Below, in pieces: positions 1 through 5,730 of a DNA stretch of 7,655 bases (positions within the stretch are counted from its first letter, which is position 1; each line of letters starts with the position of its first letter). The notes beneath the pieces are model-generated. The model was not told where the DNA came from, ran no database searches, and saw nothing but the letters and a program-made list of their open reading frames with translations. The position numbers and the translations under genes were made by a program. This DNA comes from DATJJW01 sp035491935 (GTDB lineage Bacteria; Pseudomonadota; Alphaproteobacteria; ATCC43930; CGMCC-115725), in the NCBI GenBank assembly GCA_035491935.1, contig DATJJW010000084.1, positions 1-7,655 of the forward strand, given 5' to 3'.

Positions 1-80
1 AGCCGGCCAAAGCCCATTTCCACAGATTATTCACAGATGATTTTTCCGTAAAATAATCAAATTAAATCAGTGTATTACAG
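1..80. repeat. Diverged tandem repeat, copy 1, with phased CACAGAT pair
   Basis: This AT-rich stretch is repeated imperfectly at 141-218. Both copies share, in order, CGGCCAA, a pair of CACAGAT motifs, a T-run, an AAT-rich block and AAATTAAATCA. CACAGAT lies at 21-27 and 32-38, a spacing of 11 bp. Bases 27-35 read TTATTCACA, which fits the DnaA-box consensus TTATNCACA. Such phased direct repeats beside AT-rich DNA suggest a regulator site (OmpR/PhoB-type response regulators bind direct repeats 11 bp apart) or a small DnaA-linked element. The repeat is seen directly; its role is inference. Confidence 0.65.
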
Positions 81-140
81 AGCTTCCGATCCTGATATGT
101 CATAACTGGAATAAGAAGCTTCGAAGCCTGATCGGCGATC

Positions 141-218
141 AATCGGCCAATCAGCCTTCACAGATCGTTCACAGATTTTTTTGACGTTAAATAACTAAAT
201 TAAATCAATAGCTTATAG
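141..218. repeat. Diverged tandem repeat, copy 2, with phased CACAGAT pair
   Basis: This is the second copy of the unit at 1-80, offset by about 140 bp. CACAGAT occurs at 159-165 and 170-176, again 11 bp apart, followed by a T-run and then AAATTAAATCA. The DnaA-box-like position has decayed to TCGTTCACA, so keeping the CACAGAT pair rather than the DnaA box argues more for a regulator site than for an origin. Between the copies lie overlapping palindromes, GAAGCTTC (115-122) and GCTTCGAAGC (118-127). No gene is visible in 1-265. Confidence 0.6.
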
Positions 219-225
219 TGTGCCC

Positions 226-299
226 AGTTCTCGAAGCGTTAGGCCTTCCGGAGGCACCTAAAACGAAAAACCCCGCCGAGCGATCGGCGGGGTTTTTGT
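226..299 (+). ncRNA. Possible short transcript ending at the terminator
   Basis: Nothing codes for protein upstream of the terminator in this window, yet the terminator has a good plus-strand T-tract. A -10-like TATAGT at 214-219 would start a transcript near 226 and give an RNA of about 70 nt, with a small hairpin (243-255, GCCT/AGGC arms) followed by the terminator stem. No good -35 box is visible at normal spacing. The call rests on geometry only. The alternative is that the terminator belongs solely to the ThDP gene on the other strand. Confidence 0.18.
266..297. terminator. Bidirectional Rho-independent terminator
   Basis: A perfect 14-bp stem (266-279 with 284-297) closes on a GCGA tetraloop of the stable GNRA type. 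The GC-rich core CCCCGCCGA/TCGGCGGGG is flanked by A5 and T5, so it can act on either strand. On the minus strand the exit tract is TTTTTCGTTTT, suiting the ThDP gene that ends at 364. On the plus strand it would stop any transcript entering from the left. Confidence 0.93.
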
Positions 300-310
300 T
301 GCCAGTATCA

Positions 311-343
311 TCATGGCCGGGCTGCTGTTTAGCCCGGCCATGA
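311..343. other. Perfect 13-bp hairpin after the ThDP gene
   Basis: Bases 311-323 are exactly complementary to 331-343 (arm TCATGGCCGGGCT), with a 7-nt loop. In the minus-strand mRNA it starts about 20 nt after the TAA stop of the ThDP gene and precedes the terminator at 266-297. It has no T-tract, so it is not a terminator by itself. It could protect the 3' end of the message or slow polymerase ahead of the true terminator. Confidence 0.75.
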
Positions 344-363
344 CGCGTTTTAGAGATGCGGGA

Positions 364-2169
364 TTAGGCCTGGTCCTTCTCCGCATTCGGGTCGATGCGG
401 ACGTCGACGACGACGACGTTGCCGGCTTCGGCCAGCGCGATGGCTTCGGCCAGCATCGCCGGCAGATCGGCGGGGGTCATCGCCGGGCCGATGCCGATCG
501 CGCCCTGGCCCTCGGCCATCTTGACCATGCTGATCTCGGGATCGGCCATGCGCATGCCGATCCACTTGTTCTCGATCGGCCGGCCACGGCGCTCGGCCAT
601 GCGCAGCTGATGCTCCTCGTCGTTGAAGAAGCTCTGGTTGTTGACGACGCAGACCAGCATCGGGATGCGGTAATGCACCGCGGTCCAGAGCGCGGTCACG
701 CCCATCAGATAGTCGCCGTCGCCCAAGAGCGCGATCGGCAGACGGCCGGAGCCCTTGAGTGCCAGCGCGCCCCCCACCGAGATGCCCGGGCCGCCGCCGA
801 TGCCGCCGCCGCCATCGCCGCCGATGAAGTCGAGCGGATGACGGTAGTCCCAATCCTTGCCCTTCCACGAGGTCGGCAGATGCAGGAGAGAGACCCTGCG
901 TTCGCCGACGGCGTGGCGCAGCGCCAGCGCGAACTCGGCCGGGCGGCTGATACCATCCTTACGCGGCTCGAAAGCCGGTATGGGACGGCGCGGCGGCGGG
1001 TTGGCGGCAGAATATTTGGGCGTCGGGTTGAGACCCAGCTCCTTGATCAGCGGCACGACGATGGAGTCGGGCTCGCAGGCCAGGAAGATGTCGGCCACCG
1101 GCAGGGCCATATGGTCCATACTCCAGCCATTGTGGATGTGGTGGTCGACCGAGACCTGGATGACCTTGGCCGTCGGCAGCTCCTTGCCGAACACGCCCTT
1201 GAACAATCCTGCGAGGTCCAGCCAGTCGAGGCTGATGATGACGTCGGCCTCCTTCAGCGCCTTCCTGGCGGCGTCATGCGGGCGTTTGAACGGCGCGCCC
1301 AGATGCAGTGGATGCTCGGTCGGGAAGGCGGCGCCCGGACGCTGGCTGGTCAGCACCTTGGCGCCCAGACCTTCGGCGAGCGCGATGCGCGCGTCCCAGG
1401 CGGCCTCGCCGCGCGTGACGCGACCGGCCAGAAGGACCGGGTTCTTGGCGCTCTTCAGCAGGGCCGCGATCCGGGTGATCTCTTCGGCCGGAGCGGATGA
1501 GGGCACCGCGGGGGCGGCGAAACGTTCGAGGGCGATCGGCGGGGGCGGCTCCGTCAGCTCCATCTCCTGCACGGTCGAATCGAAGTTGATATAGGCCGGG
1601 CCCGCGGGCGCGGTCTGGATAATGCGCCAGGCGCGCAGCAAGGCTTCGCGTGCGGCCGCGGGCGAAGCCGGCTGGTCGTCCCATTTGATGTATTGGCGGA
1701 TCATCGCGGCCTGATCGCGCACGGTGTGCAGCCAGTCGGTCCAGGGCCGGCGCAGCGCCGCATCGACCGGGCCGGTCGCGCCCAGGATCAGCATCCCGGC
1801 GCGGTCGCACCAGGCATTGAAGATCGCCATGGTCGCGTGCATCAGGCCGACATTGGAGTGAACCGCGGCCGCCATCGGCTTCTCGGTCACCTTGAAATAG
1901 CCCTGGGCGATGGCGATGGCGTGCTCCTCATGCAGGCACAGCAGCATCTTCGGGTTCACATTGCCCAGGCGGTTGACCAGGCTGTCATGGATGCCGCGAT
2001 ACGAAGCGCCGGGATTGAGCGCGATATAGGGGATGTCGAAGGCGCGCAGCGTGTCGGCGATGACGTCGCTGCCGAACAGTGCGTTGTTCGGCACACCCGA
2101 GACCGGGCTTTCGACCTTGCCCATCTCAGGGTCGGGCAGGGATGTGGGGGCGGGCTTCGGGTCGGACAT
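364..2169 (-). CDS. ThDP-binding enzyme, acetolactate synthase/benzoylformate decarboxylase superfamily
   Basis: The 601-aa product has the three-domain layout of ThDP-dependent decarboxylases and carboligases. The N-terminal pyrimidine-binding domain spans about 30-205, with the presumed cofactor-activating Glu81 in HEEHA. A central domain spans about 225-385. The C-terminal diphosphate domain spans about 405-590, with the Mg/ThDP motif GDG at 483-485 closed by NN at 510-511. A very Gly-rich loop (450-462) precedes that motif. There is no signal peptide, so it should be cytoplasmic. The ATG at 2169 is preferred because AGGAGGAG lies 11 nt upstream; an in-frame ATG at 2238 would add 23 residues that look unlike the family. 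The gene is divergent from the transporter operon and ends in two hairpins. The cofactor family is clear. The substrate is not: a 2-oxo acid or acyl-carboxylate made from the imported compound is inferred. True acetolactate synthase is unlikely, as no regulatory subunit gene lies nearby. Confidence 0.93.
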   Translation of the reverse strand: MSDPKPAPTSLPDPEMGKVESPVSGVPNNALFGSDVIADTLRAFDIPYIALNPGASYRGIHDSLVNRLGNVNPKMLLCLHEEHAIAIAQGYFKVTEKPMAAAVHSNVGLMHATMAIFNAWCDRAGMLILGATGPVDAALRRPWTDWLHTVRDQAAMIRQYIKWDDQPASPAAAREALLRAWRIIQTAPAGPAYINFDSTVQEMELTEPPPPIALERFAAPAVPSSAPAEEITRIAALLKSAKNPVLLAGRVTRGEAAWDARIALAEGLGAKVLTSQRPGAAFPTEHPLHLGAPFKRPHDAARKALKEADVIISLDWLDLAGLFKGVFGKELPTAKVIQVSVDHHIHNGWSMDHMALPVADIFLACEPDSIVVPLIKELGLNPTPKYSAANPPPRRPIPAFEPRKDGISRPAEFALALRHAVGERRVSLLHLPTSWKGKDWDYRHPLDFIGGDGGGGIGGGPGISVGGALALKGSGRLPIALLGDGDYLMGVTALWTAVHYRIPMLVCVVNNQSFFNDEEHQLRMAERRGRPIENKWIGMRMADPEISMVKMAEGQGAIGIGPAMTPADLPAMLAEAIALAEAGNVVVVDVRIDPNAEKDQA

Positions 2170-2180
2170 GGTCGGGCACT

Positions 2181-2188
2181 CTCCTCCT
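2181..2188 (-). promoter_or_regulatory. Ribosome binding site that fixes the ThDP start
   Basis: On the minus strand this reads AGGAGGAG, nearly the full anti-16S complement, 11 nt before the ATG at 2169. It decides between that start and the upstream in-frame ATG at 2238, which has no comparable site. Confidence 0.75.
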
Positions 2189-2241
2189 GGCGCGGATACG
2201 AGGCAGCGGGCAGCAGATCGGCTCAATGCCCGTGCCACAAG

Positions 2242-2251
2242 TTATTAATAA
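2242..2251. promoter_or_regulatory. AT-rich palindrome TTATTAATAA
   Basis: This is a perfect 10-bp palindrome in an AT-rich patch (2239-2253) inside otherwise GC-rich DNA, about 75 bp upstream of the ThDP start. It could be a -10 region or a binding site for a bending protein such as IHF. No matching -35 element was found at normal spacing on the minus strand, so the role is open. Confidence 0.3.
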
Positions 2252-2257
2252 TTGGGG

Positions 2258-2280
2258 TGGTTAGTTCTACTGGTTGAACT
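2258..2280. repeat. TGGTTAGTTC element with AGTTC/GAACT inverted repeat
   Basis: TGGTTAGTTC at 2258-2267 recurs exactly at 2434-2443. Within this copy AGTTC (2263-2267) is matched by GAACT (2276-2280) across an 8-nt spacer. That gives a dyad of the size bound by a dimeric regulator. Its place between divergent genes suits an operator, but no regulator gene is present in the window. Confidence 0.35.
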
Positions 2281-2289
2281 TGCCCGAGC

Positions 2290-2352
2290 TCAGGTCATGC
2301 CGTGGCATAAACGACGCGGTCGCCAGTATTCGATCGCGATCTCACCAAACAT
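2290..2352 (-). CDS. Possible 20-aa leader peptide upstream of the ThDP gene
   Basis: A 20-codon frame, MFGEIAIEYWRPRRLCHGMT, starts at an ATG at 2352 and ends with TGA at 2290. GGGAGG (2358-2363) sits 5 nt before the start, and a perfect TATAAT -10 (2373-2378) lies just upstream. It would leave a start site about 14 nt before the ATG and place the peptide in the 5' leader of the ThDP mRNA, about 120 nt ahead of that gene. Its 3' end contains the palindrome at 2297-2308. I recognise no family. It may be a regulatory upstream frame or chance; the strong SD is the main support. Confidence 0.3.
   Translation of the reverse strand: MFGEIAIEYWRPRRLCHGMT
2297..2308. promoter_or_regulatory. Palindrome ATGCC-GT-GGCAT
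   Basis: A 12-bp dyad has 5-bp perfect arms around a 2-nt centre. It lies in the divergent control region and inside the 3' part of the possible leader peptide. A partial match, ATGCCATGGTTA, begins at 2429 beside the second TGGTTAGTTC copy. It could be an operator half-set or a small RNA hairpin in the ThDP leader. Confidence 0.3.
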
Positions 2353-2372
2353 GATGGCCTCCCTCGGGTATT

Positions 2373-2378
2373 ATTATA
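2373..2378 (-). promoter_or_regulatory. Candidate -10 box (TATAAT) reading toward the ThDP gene
   Basis: On the minus strand these bases spell the consensus TATAAT, rare in this GC-rich sequence. The predicted start of transcription is near 2366, immediately before the SD of the possible leader peptide. The -35 is poor: TTCACC (2399-2404) matches 4 of 6 bases but with a 20-nt spacer, so an activator may be needed. Confidence 0.35.
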
Positions 2379-2433
2379 GCGGGCCTAGTCTTGGCTGGGG
2401 TGAACTCTAGCCTTCGCCAGGCAGCTTATGCCA

Positions 2434-2443
2434 TGGTTAGTTC
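2434..2443. repeat. Second copy of TGGTTAGTTC
   Basis: This is an exact 10-bp copy of 2258-2267, 176 bp away in the same orientation. A GAACT at 2402-2406 lies upstream, inverted relative to the AGTTC inside this copy. It sits just upstream of the candidate promoter for the transporter operon, while the other copy lies downstream of the ThDP-side promoter. A shared regulator bridging both promoters is possible but unproven. Confidence 0.35.
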
Positions 2444-2456
2444 ATCCGTGTAGCCA

Positions 2457-2484
2457 TTGGCAAAGCCCATTGACGGCCTATACG
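2457..2484 (+). promoter_or_regulatory. Candidate promoter for the transporter operon
   Basis: TTGGCA (2457-2462) and TATACG (2479-2484) are separated by 16 nt and match the sigma-70 boxes at 5 and 4 of 6 positions. The start would fall near 2491, giving a leader of about 80 nt before the first receptor gene. A nearby TTGACG (2470-2475) is a better -35 but has no -10 at a workable distance. Confidence 0.35.
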
Positions 2485-2499
2485 GTATTATCCCATACC
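2484..2499. promoter_or_regulatory. Inverted repeat GGTAT-N6-ATACC at the predicted start site
   Basis: Five-base perfect arms around a 6-nt spacer overlap the predicted -10/start region of the transporter operon, where a repressor would block polymerase. GntR-family operators often contain GGTAT/ATACC-like arms, though usually closer together. No regulator gene is in view, so the identity of the binding protein is unknown. Confidence 0.35.
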
Positions 2500-2569
2500 A
2501 GTTTGTCAAAAGATAAAACGACGGGGACGGTAACCCCGGATGCCAAGAACAACAAAAGTCAGGGACGCC

Positions 2570-3613
2570 ATGAAATTCTCGACCATCGCCTCGGCCGCTG
2601 CAGCTGTATTCGCGCTTTGCCTCGGTACTGCCCATCCCGCTTCCGCGGCCGATGACGCCGGCGGATTCTTCAAGGGCAAGGTGCTGCGCATCGTCGTGGG
2701 CTCGCCCGCCGGTGCCGGCTATGACGTCAATGCCCGCAACTTCGCCAAGTATTTCGCCGACCACATTCCCGGCAAGCCGACCATCATCGTGCAGAACCAG
2801 GGCGGTGCCGGCAGCATCATCATGGCGAACACGCTTTACAGCACCGGCTCCTTCGACGGGCTGACGGTGGGGGCGAGCCTGGGTGGTATCGTGACGGCGC
2901 AGCTCCTGAACCCCAAGGGCGTCCGGTTCGACGCGCGCAAGCTGATCTGGCTCGGCACCACGACTCAAGAGGTGCATGTCACCTACGTGTGGCACACGGC
3001 ACCGGTGAAGACGTTCCAGGATTTGCTGCACACGACGCTGATCGTTGGCGCCCAGGGGCCGGGCGCCTCGCAATGGGATTATCCGATGATCGCCAACGCG
3101 CTGCTCGGCACGAAATACAAGATCATCTCCGGCTACGAATCGACGCCGGCGATCCACGCCGCCATGGAGCGTGGCGAGATCATGGGCAATGGCGCATCCG
3201 CCTACACCACGCTGCAGACGATCAGCCCGCAATGGCTGACCGAGAAGAAGGTCAACATCATCCTGCAATGGGGCGACAAGACTTATCCGGCGCTCAAGGA
3301 CGTGCCGCGCGCCTATGACCTCGCCAAGACCGATGCCGACCGCCAGGCGATCAAGCTGGCGCAGATCCGTCTGCTGTTCGGCAAGCCGTTCTTCCTGCCG
3401 CCGGGCGTGCCGGCCGATCGGGTGGCCGTGCTGCGCAAGGCCTTCGACGATACGGTGCGCGATCCGCGTTTCATCGCGGATGAGAAGACCACGCGTCTCG
3501 ATGTCGATCCACTGACCGGCGAGCAGGTGACCAAGGCCCTGAACGAGGTCTATGCCTATCCGCCGGCGGTGGTGCAGCGGGTGCGGAACATCCTGGCCGG
3601 CAAGTCATCCTGA
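2570..3613 (+). CDS. TTT-system periplasmic solute-binding protein (TctC family), copy 1
   Basis: The 347-aa product begins with a Sec signal peptide: MKF, a hydrophobic Ala-rich core, and a likely cut after HPASA at residue 26. The mature protein is of TctC/Bug type, a two-lobed periplasmic receptor for carboxylates that delivers ligand to the TctA-TctB membrane part. Family marks include AGAGYD at 47-52 near the first lobe, HIPGKP at 65-70 and QNQGGAGS at 75-82. The length is slightly above the usual 300-330 aa. The ATG at 2570 is preferred (AGGG 5 nt upstream, immediately before the signal peptide) over an in-frame ATG at 2540. It opens the plus-strand operon, 7 bp ahead of the permease. 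It is about 68% identical without gaps to the receptor at the operon's end (counted by eye). The ligand is unknown. Confidence 0.93.
   Translation: MKFSTIASAAAAVFALCLGTAHPASAADDAGGFFKGKVLRIVVGSPAGAGYDVNARNFAKYFADHIPGKPTIIVQNQGGAGSIIMANTLYSTGSFDGLTVGASLGGIVTAQLLNPKGVRFDARKLIWLGTTTQEVHVTYVWHTAPVKTFQDLLHTTLIVGAQGPGASQWDYPMIANALLGTKYKIISGYESTPAIHAAMERGEIMGNGASAYTTLQTISPQWLTEKKVNIILQWGDKTYPALKDVPRAYDLAKTDADRQAIKLAQIRLLFGKPFFLPPGVPADRVAVLRKAFDDTVRDPRFIADEKTTRLDVDPLTGEQVTKALNEVYAYPPAVVQRVRNILAGKSS
3378..3414 (+). repeat. 37-bp identical repeat within the two receptor genes (copy 1)
   Basis: These bases are identical to 7231-7267 and encode the GKPFFLPPGVPA segment in both receptors. A second identical run of 29 nt links 2936-2964 with 6789-6817. 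Identity at silent positions suggests a fairly recent duplication or gene conversion between the two genes. Confidence 0.85.
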
Positions 3614-3620
3614 GCCACCG

Positions 3621-5720
3621 ATGGACACAAGTGTATTGCATGCGGCCGGTGAGGCCTTTTGGCTTATCGCCGATCCGCATCGCCTGATCTTCCTGTTCGG
3701 CGGCGTGTGCATGGGGTTGGCGCTGGGCATCCTGCCCGGCATCGGTGGCGTCGCCGGCACCGCTCTGCTCCTGCCCTTCACCTACAACCTCGATTCGCCG
3801 ACGGCGATGGCGCTGCTGCTGGGGCTGGCGGCCACGACCGCGACCGCCGATCCGATCTCGGCCATCGTGCTGGGCGCGCCCGGCCATGCGGCTTCGGCCG
3901 CCACCACGCTCGACGGCTATCCCATGACCCAGCGCGGCGAGGGCGGCCGAGCCTTGGGCGCGTCATACATGTCGGCGATGCTGGGCGGGCTGTTCGGCGC
4001 CTGCCTGCTGGGCTTAACGCTGCCGATCATGCGGCCGATCATGCTGCATGTCGGCGCCCCCGAGCTGCTGGCGCTCGCCGTCTTCGGCATTTCCATGGTC
4101 GCCGTGCTCTCCGGCAACACGCCCTTGCGGGGCCTGACAGCGGCCTGCTTCGGCATGATGCTGTCGATGATCGGCCAGGACACCCAGGTGGGCCAGCTGC
4201 GTTGGACCTTGGACAGCCTCTATCTCATGGACGGGCTGCCGTTGGTGCCGCTGACGCTCGGCGTCTTCGCGCTGCCGGAGCTTTGCGACCTGCTGGTCGG
4301 CCGGACCTCGATCGTGCGCGACATCAAGCCGATGGACACCAAGATCGGGTTGATGCTGGGCATCCGCGACTGCTTCCAGAACTGGTTCCTGATCTTGCGC
4401 TGCTCCTGGATCGGCTCGGCCATGGGGGCGGTGCCGGGCATCGGCGCCAGCGTCATCGACTGGCTGTCCTATGGCCATGCGCTGCGCACCGAGAAGGGCG
4501 CGCAGCAGACTTTCGGCACCGGCGACGTACGCGGCGTCATCGCCGCCGAGAGTGCCACCAATTCGCGCGAGGGCGGCGCGCTGATCCCGACCATCGTCTT
4601 CGGCATTCCCTCCTCGGCCGGCATGGCGATCCTGCTCGGCGCCTTCCTGATGCATGGGCTGGTGCCGGGGCCGGAGATGCTGACCAAGAATTTGAACATC
4701 AGCTACGCCATGGTCTGGTCGATCGCGATCGCCAACCTTCTGGGTTCCGGGCTCTGCTTCCTGTTCAGCGGGCAGTTCGCCAGGCTCGCCATGCTGCGCT
4801 ACACGCTGATCCTGCCCATCGTACTGAGTTTCGTGTTCCTCGGTGCCTTCGAGGGCAAGCGTGAATGGGGCGACCTCATCGCGCTCTTGGCTTTCGGTGT
4901 GCTCGGCTGGGCCTTCAAGCATTGCAAATGGCCGCGTCCGCCGCTGGTGCTGGGCTTCATCCTGGGGTCGGTCCTGGAACGCTACATGTTCATTTCGATC
5001 CAGCGCTACGATCTTGCCTGGCTGACCCATCCTGTGGTGGTGATCCTCTTCGCCATGGCGGCGCTCAGCCTGCTTCGGCCGCTCTTCCAGGACATGCGGC
5101 GCCGGGGCGGCCTCAACGGCATGCTGTCGGGCTTCGGCCGGCCCAGCTTCAAGGCGCGGAGCCTGCTGCCGGTGTTCCTCCTCTGCCTGTTCACGGTGAT
5201 GATGCTTCAGGCCGTGACCTGGGACATGGCGGCCAAGATCATCCCGGTGATTGTCGGTTCCGGCGCGCTCCTCTTCGGCACGCTGGCGCTGATCAACGAG
5301 GTGTTCAAGCTGCCGGTGGCCGCGGCTCCGGCGGGTGCCGACCTGTCGCCGGCCGAGGCGGCGGGTGCGTCGGCAGCCGGTTCGGCAGGCGCCGGGCAGC
5401 ACGGTCGGCACATGGATGTCGGCAGCAGGCTCGACCATCTCGACCGCTGGACCATCATCAGGCGCGGTGCGTGCTTCTTCCTGTGGATGGTGGGCTTCAT
5501 GGTCTCGATGAGCATCATCGGCTGGATTCCGTCGGTGCCGATCTTCATCGCCGCCTTCATGCGTGTCGAAGGGCGGGAGCGCTGGCGTACCATCGCCATC
5601 GTCGCGGGGATCATGACCTTGTTGATCTATGGCGTCTTCGACCAGCTTCTGGAGATCCCCTGGCTGCCTTCCTGGCTCGGGACGACATTCCCGAACCTGA
5701 AGTTCATCCCCAGCGTTTAG
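3621..5720 (+). CDS. Fused TctA-TctB permease of a tripartite tricarboxylate transporter
   Basis: The 699-aa polytopic inner-membrane protein is about 200 residues longer than typical TctA (about 500). Residues 1-495 are TctA, with its two conserved halves: GILPGIGGVAG (36-46), APGHAASAATTLDGYPM (86-102), then AVPGIGAS (270-277), FGTGDVRGVIAAES (298-311) and IPSSAGMAILLGA (329-341). Residues 511-680 match the four-helix TctB layout. A first helix pair includes KIIPVIVGSGALLFG; then come an Ala/Gly-rich loop (about 564-608) and a second pair ending in ERWRTIAIVAG and IYGVFDQLLEIPW. No separate tctB is present, which supports a fusion. The protein should use an ion gradient to import carboxylate handed over by the TctC receptors. 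The ATG at 3621 follows the receptor stop by 7 bp with only a weak SD, suggesting translational coupling; an in-frame ATG at 3552 would add 23 residues inside the receptor gene. Confidence 0.93.
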   Translation: MDTSVLHAAGEAFWLIADPHRLIFLFGGVCMGLALGILPGIGGVAGTALLLPFTYNLDSPTAMALLLGLAATTATADPISAIVLGAPGHAASAATTLDGYPMTQRGEGGRALGASYMSAMLGGLFGACLLGLTLPIMRPIMLHVGAPELLALAVFGISMVAVLSGNTPLRGLTAACFGMMLSMIGQDTQVGQLRWTLDSLYLMDGLPLVPLTLGVFALPELCDLLVGRTSIVRDIKPMDTKIGLMLGIRDCFQNWFLILRCSWIGSAMGAVPGIGASVIDWLSYGHALRTEKGAQQTFGTGDVRGVIAAESATNSREGGALIPTIVFGIPSSAGMAILLGAFLMHGLVPGPEMLTKNLNISYAMVWSIAIANLLGSGLCFLFSGQFARLAMLRYTLILPIVLSFVFLGAFEGKREWGDLIALLAFGVLGWAFKHCKWPRPPLVLGFILGSVLERYMFISIQRYDLAWLTHPVVVILFAMAALSLLRPLFQDMRRRGGLNGMLSGFGRPSFKARSLLPVFLLCLFTVMMLQAVTWDMAAKIIPVIVGSGALLFGTLALINEVFKLPVAAAPAGADLSPAEAAGASAAGSAGAGQHGRHMDVGSRLDHLDRWTIIRRGACFFLWMVGFMVSMSIIGWIPSVPIFIAAFMRVEGRERWRTIAIVAGIMTLLIYGVFDQLLEIPWLPSWLGTTFPNLKFIPSV

Positions 5721-5730
5721 GCGGACCGAT

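Noticed and set aside
187..203. CtrA-type site TTAA-N7-TTAA
   Set aside because: The two TTAA motifs are separated by 9 nt, not 7, and copy 1 lacks the pair.
1..218. Replication origin
   Set aside because: There is only one perfect DnaA-box match, expected by chance about once in several windows of this size. No replication gene is nearby, and the second copy has lost the box.
313..1500. Long plus-strand open frame opposite the ThDP gene
   Set aside because: It starts inside the hairpin at 311-343, has no SD, and its Arg/Asp/His-rich translation is typical of the antisense of a GC-rich gene. The minus-strand frame carries the ThDP motifs.
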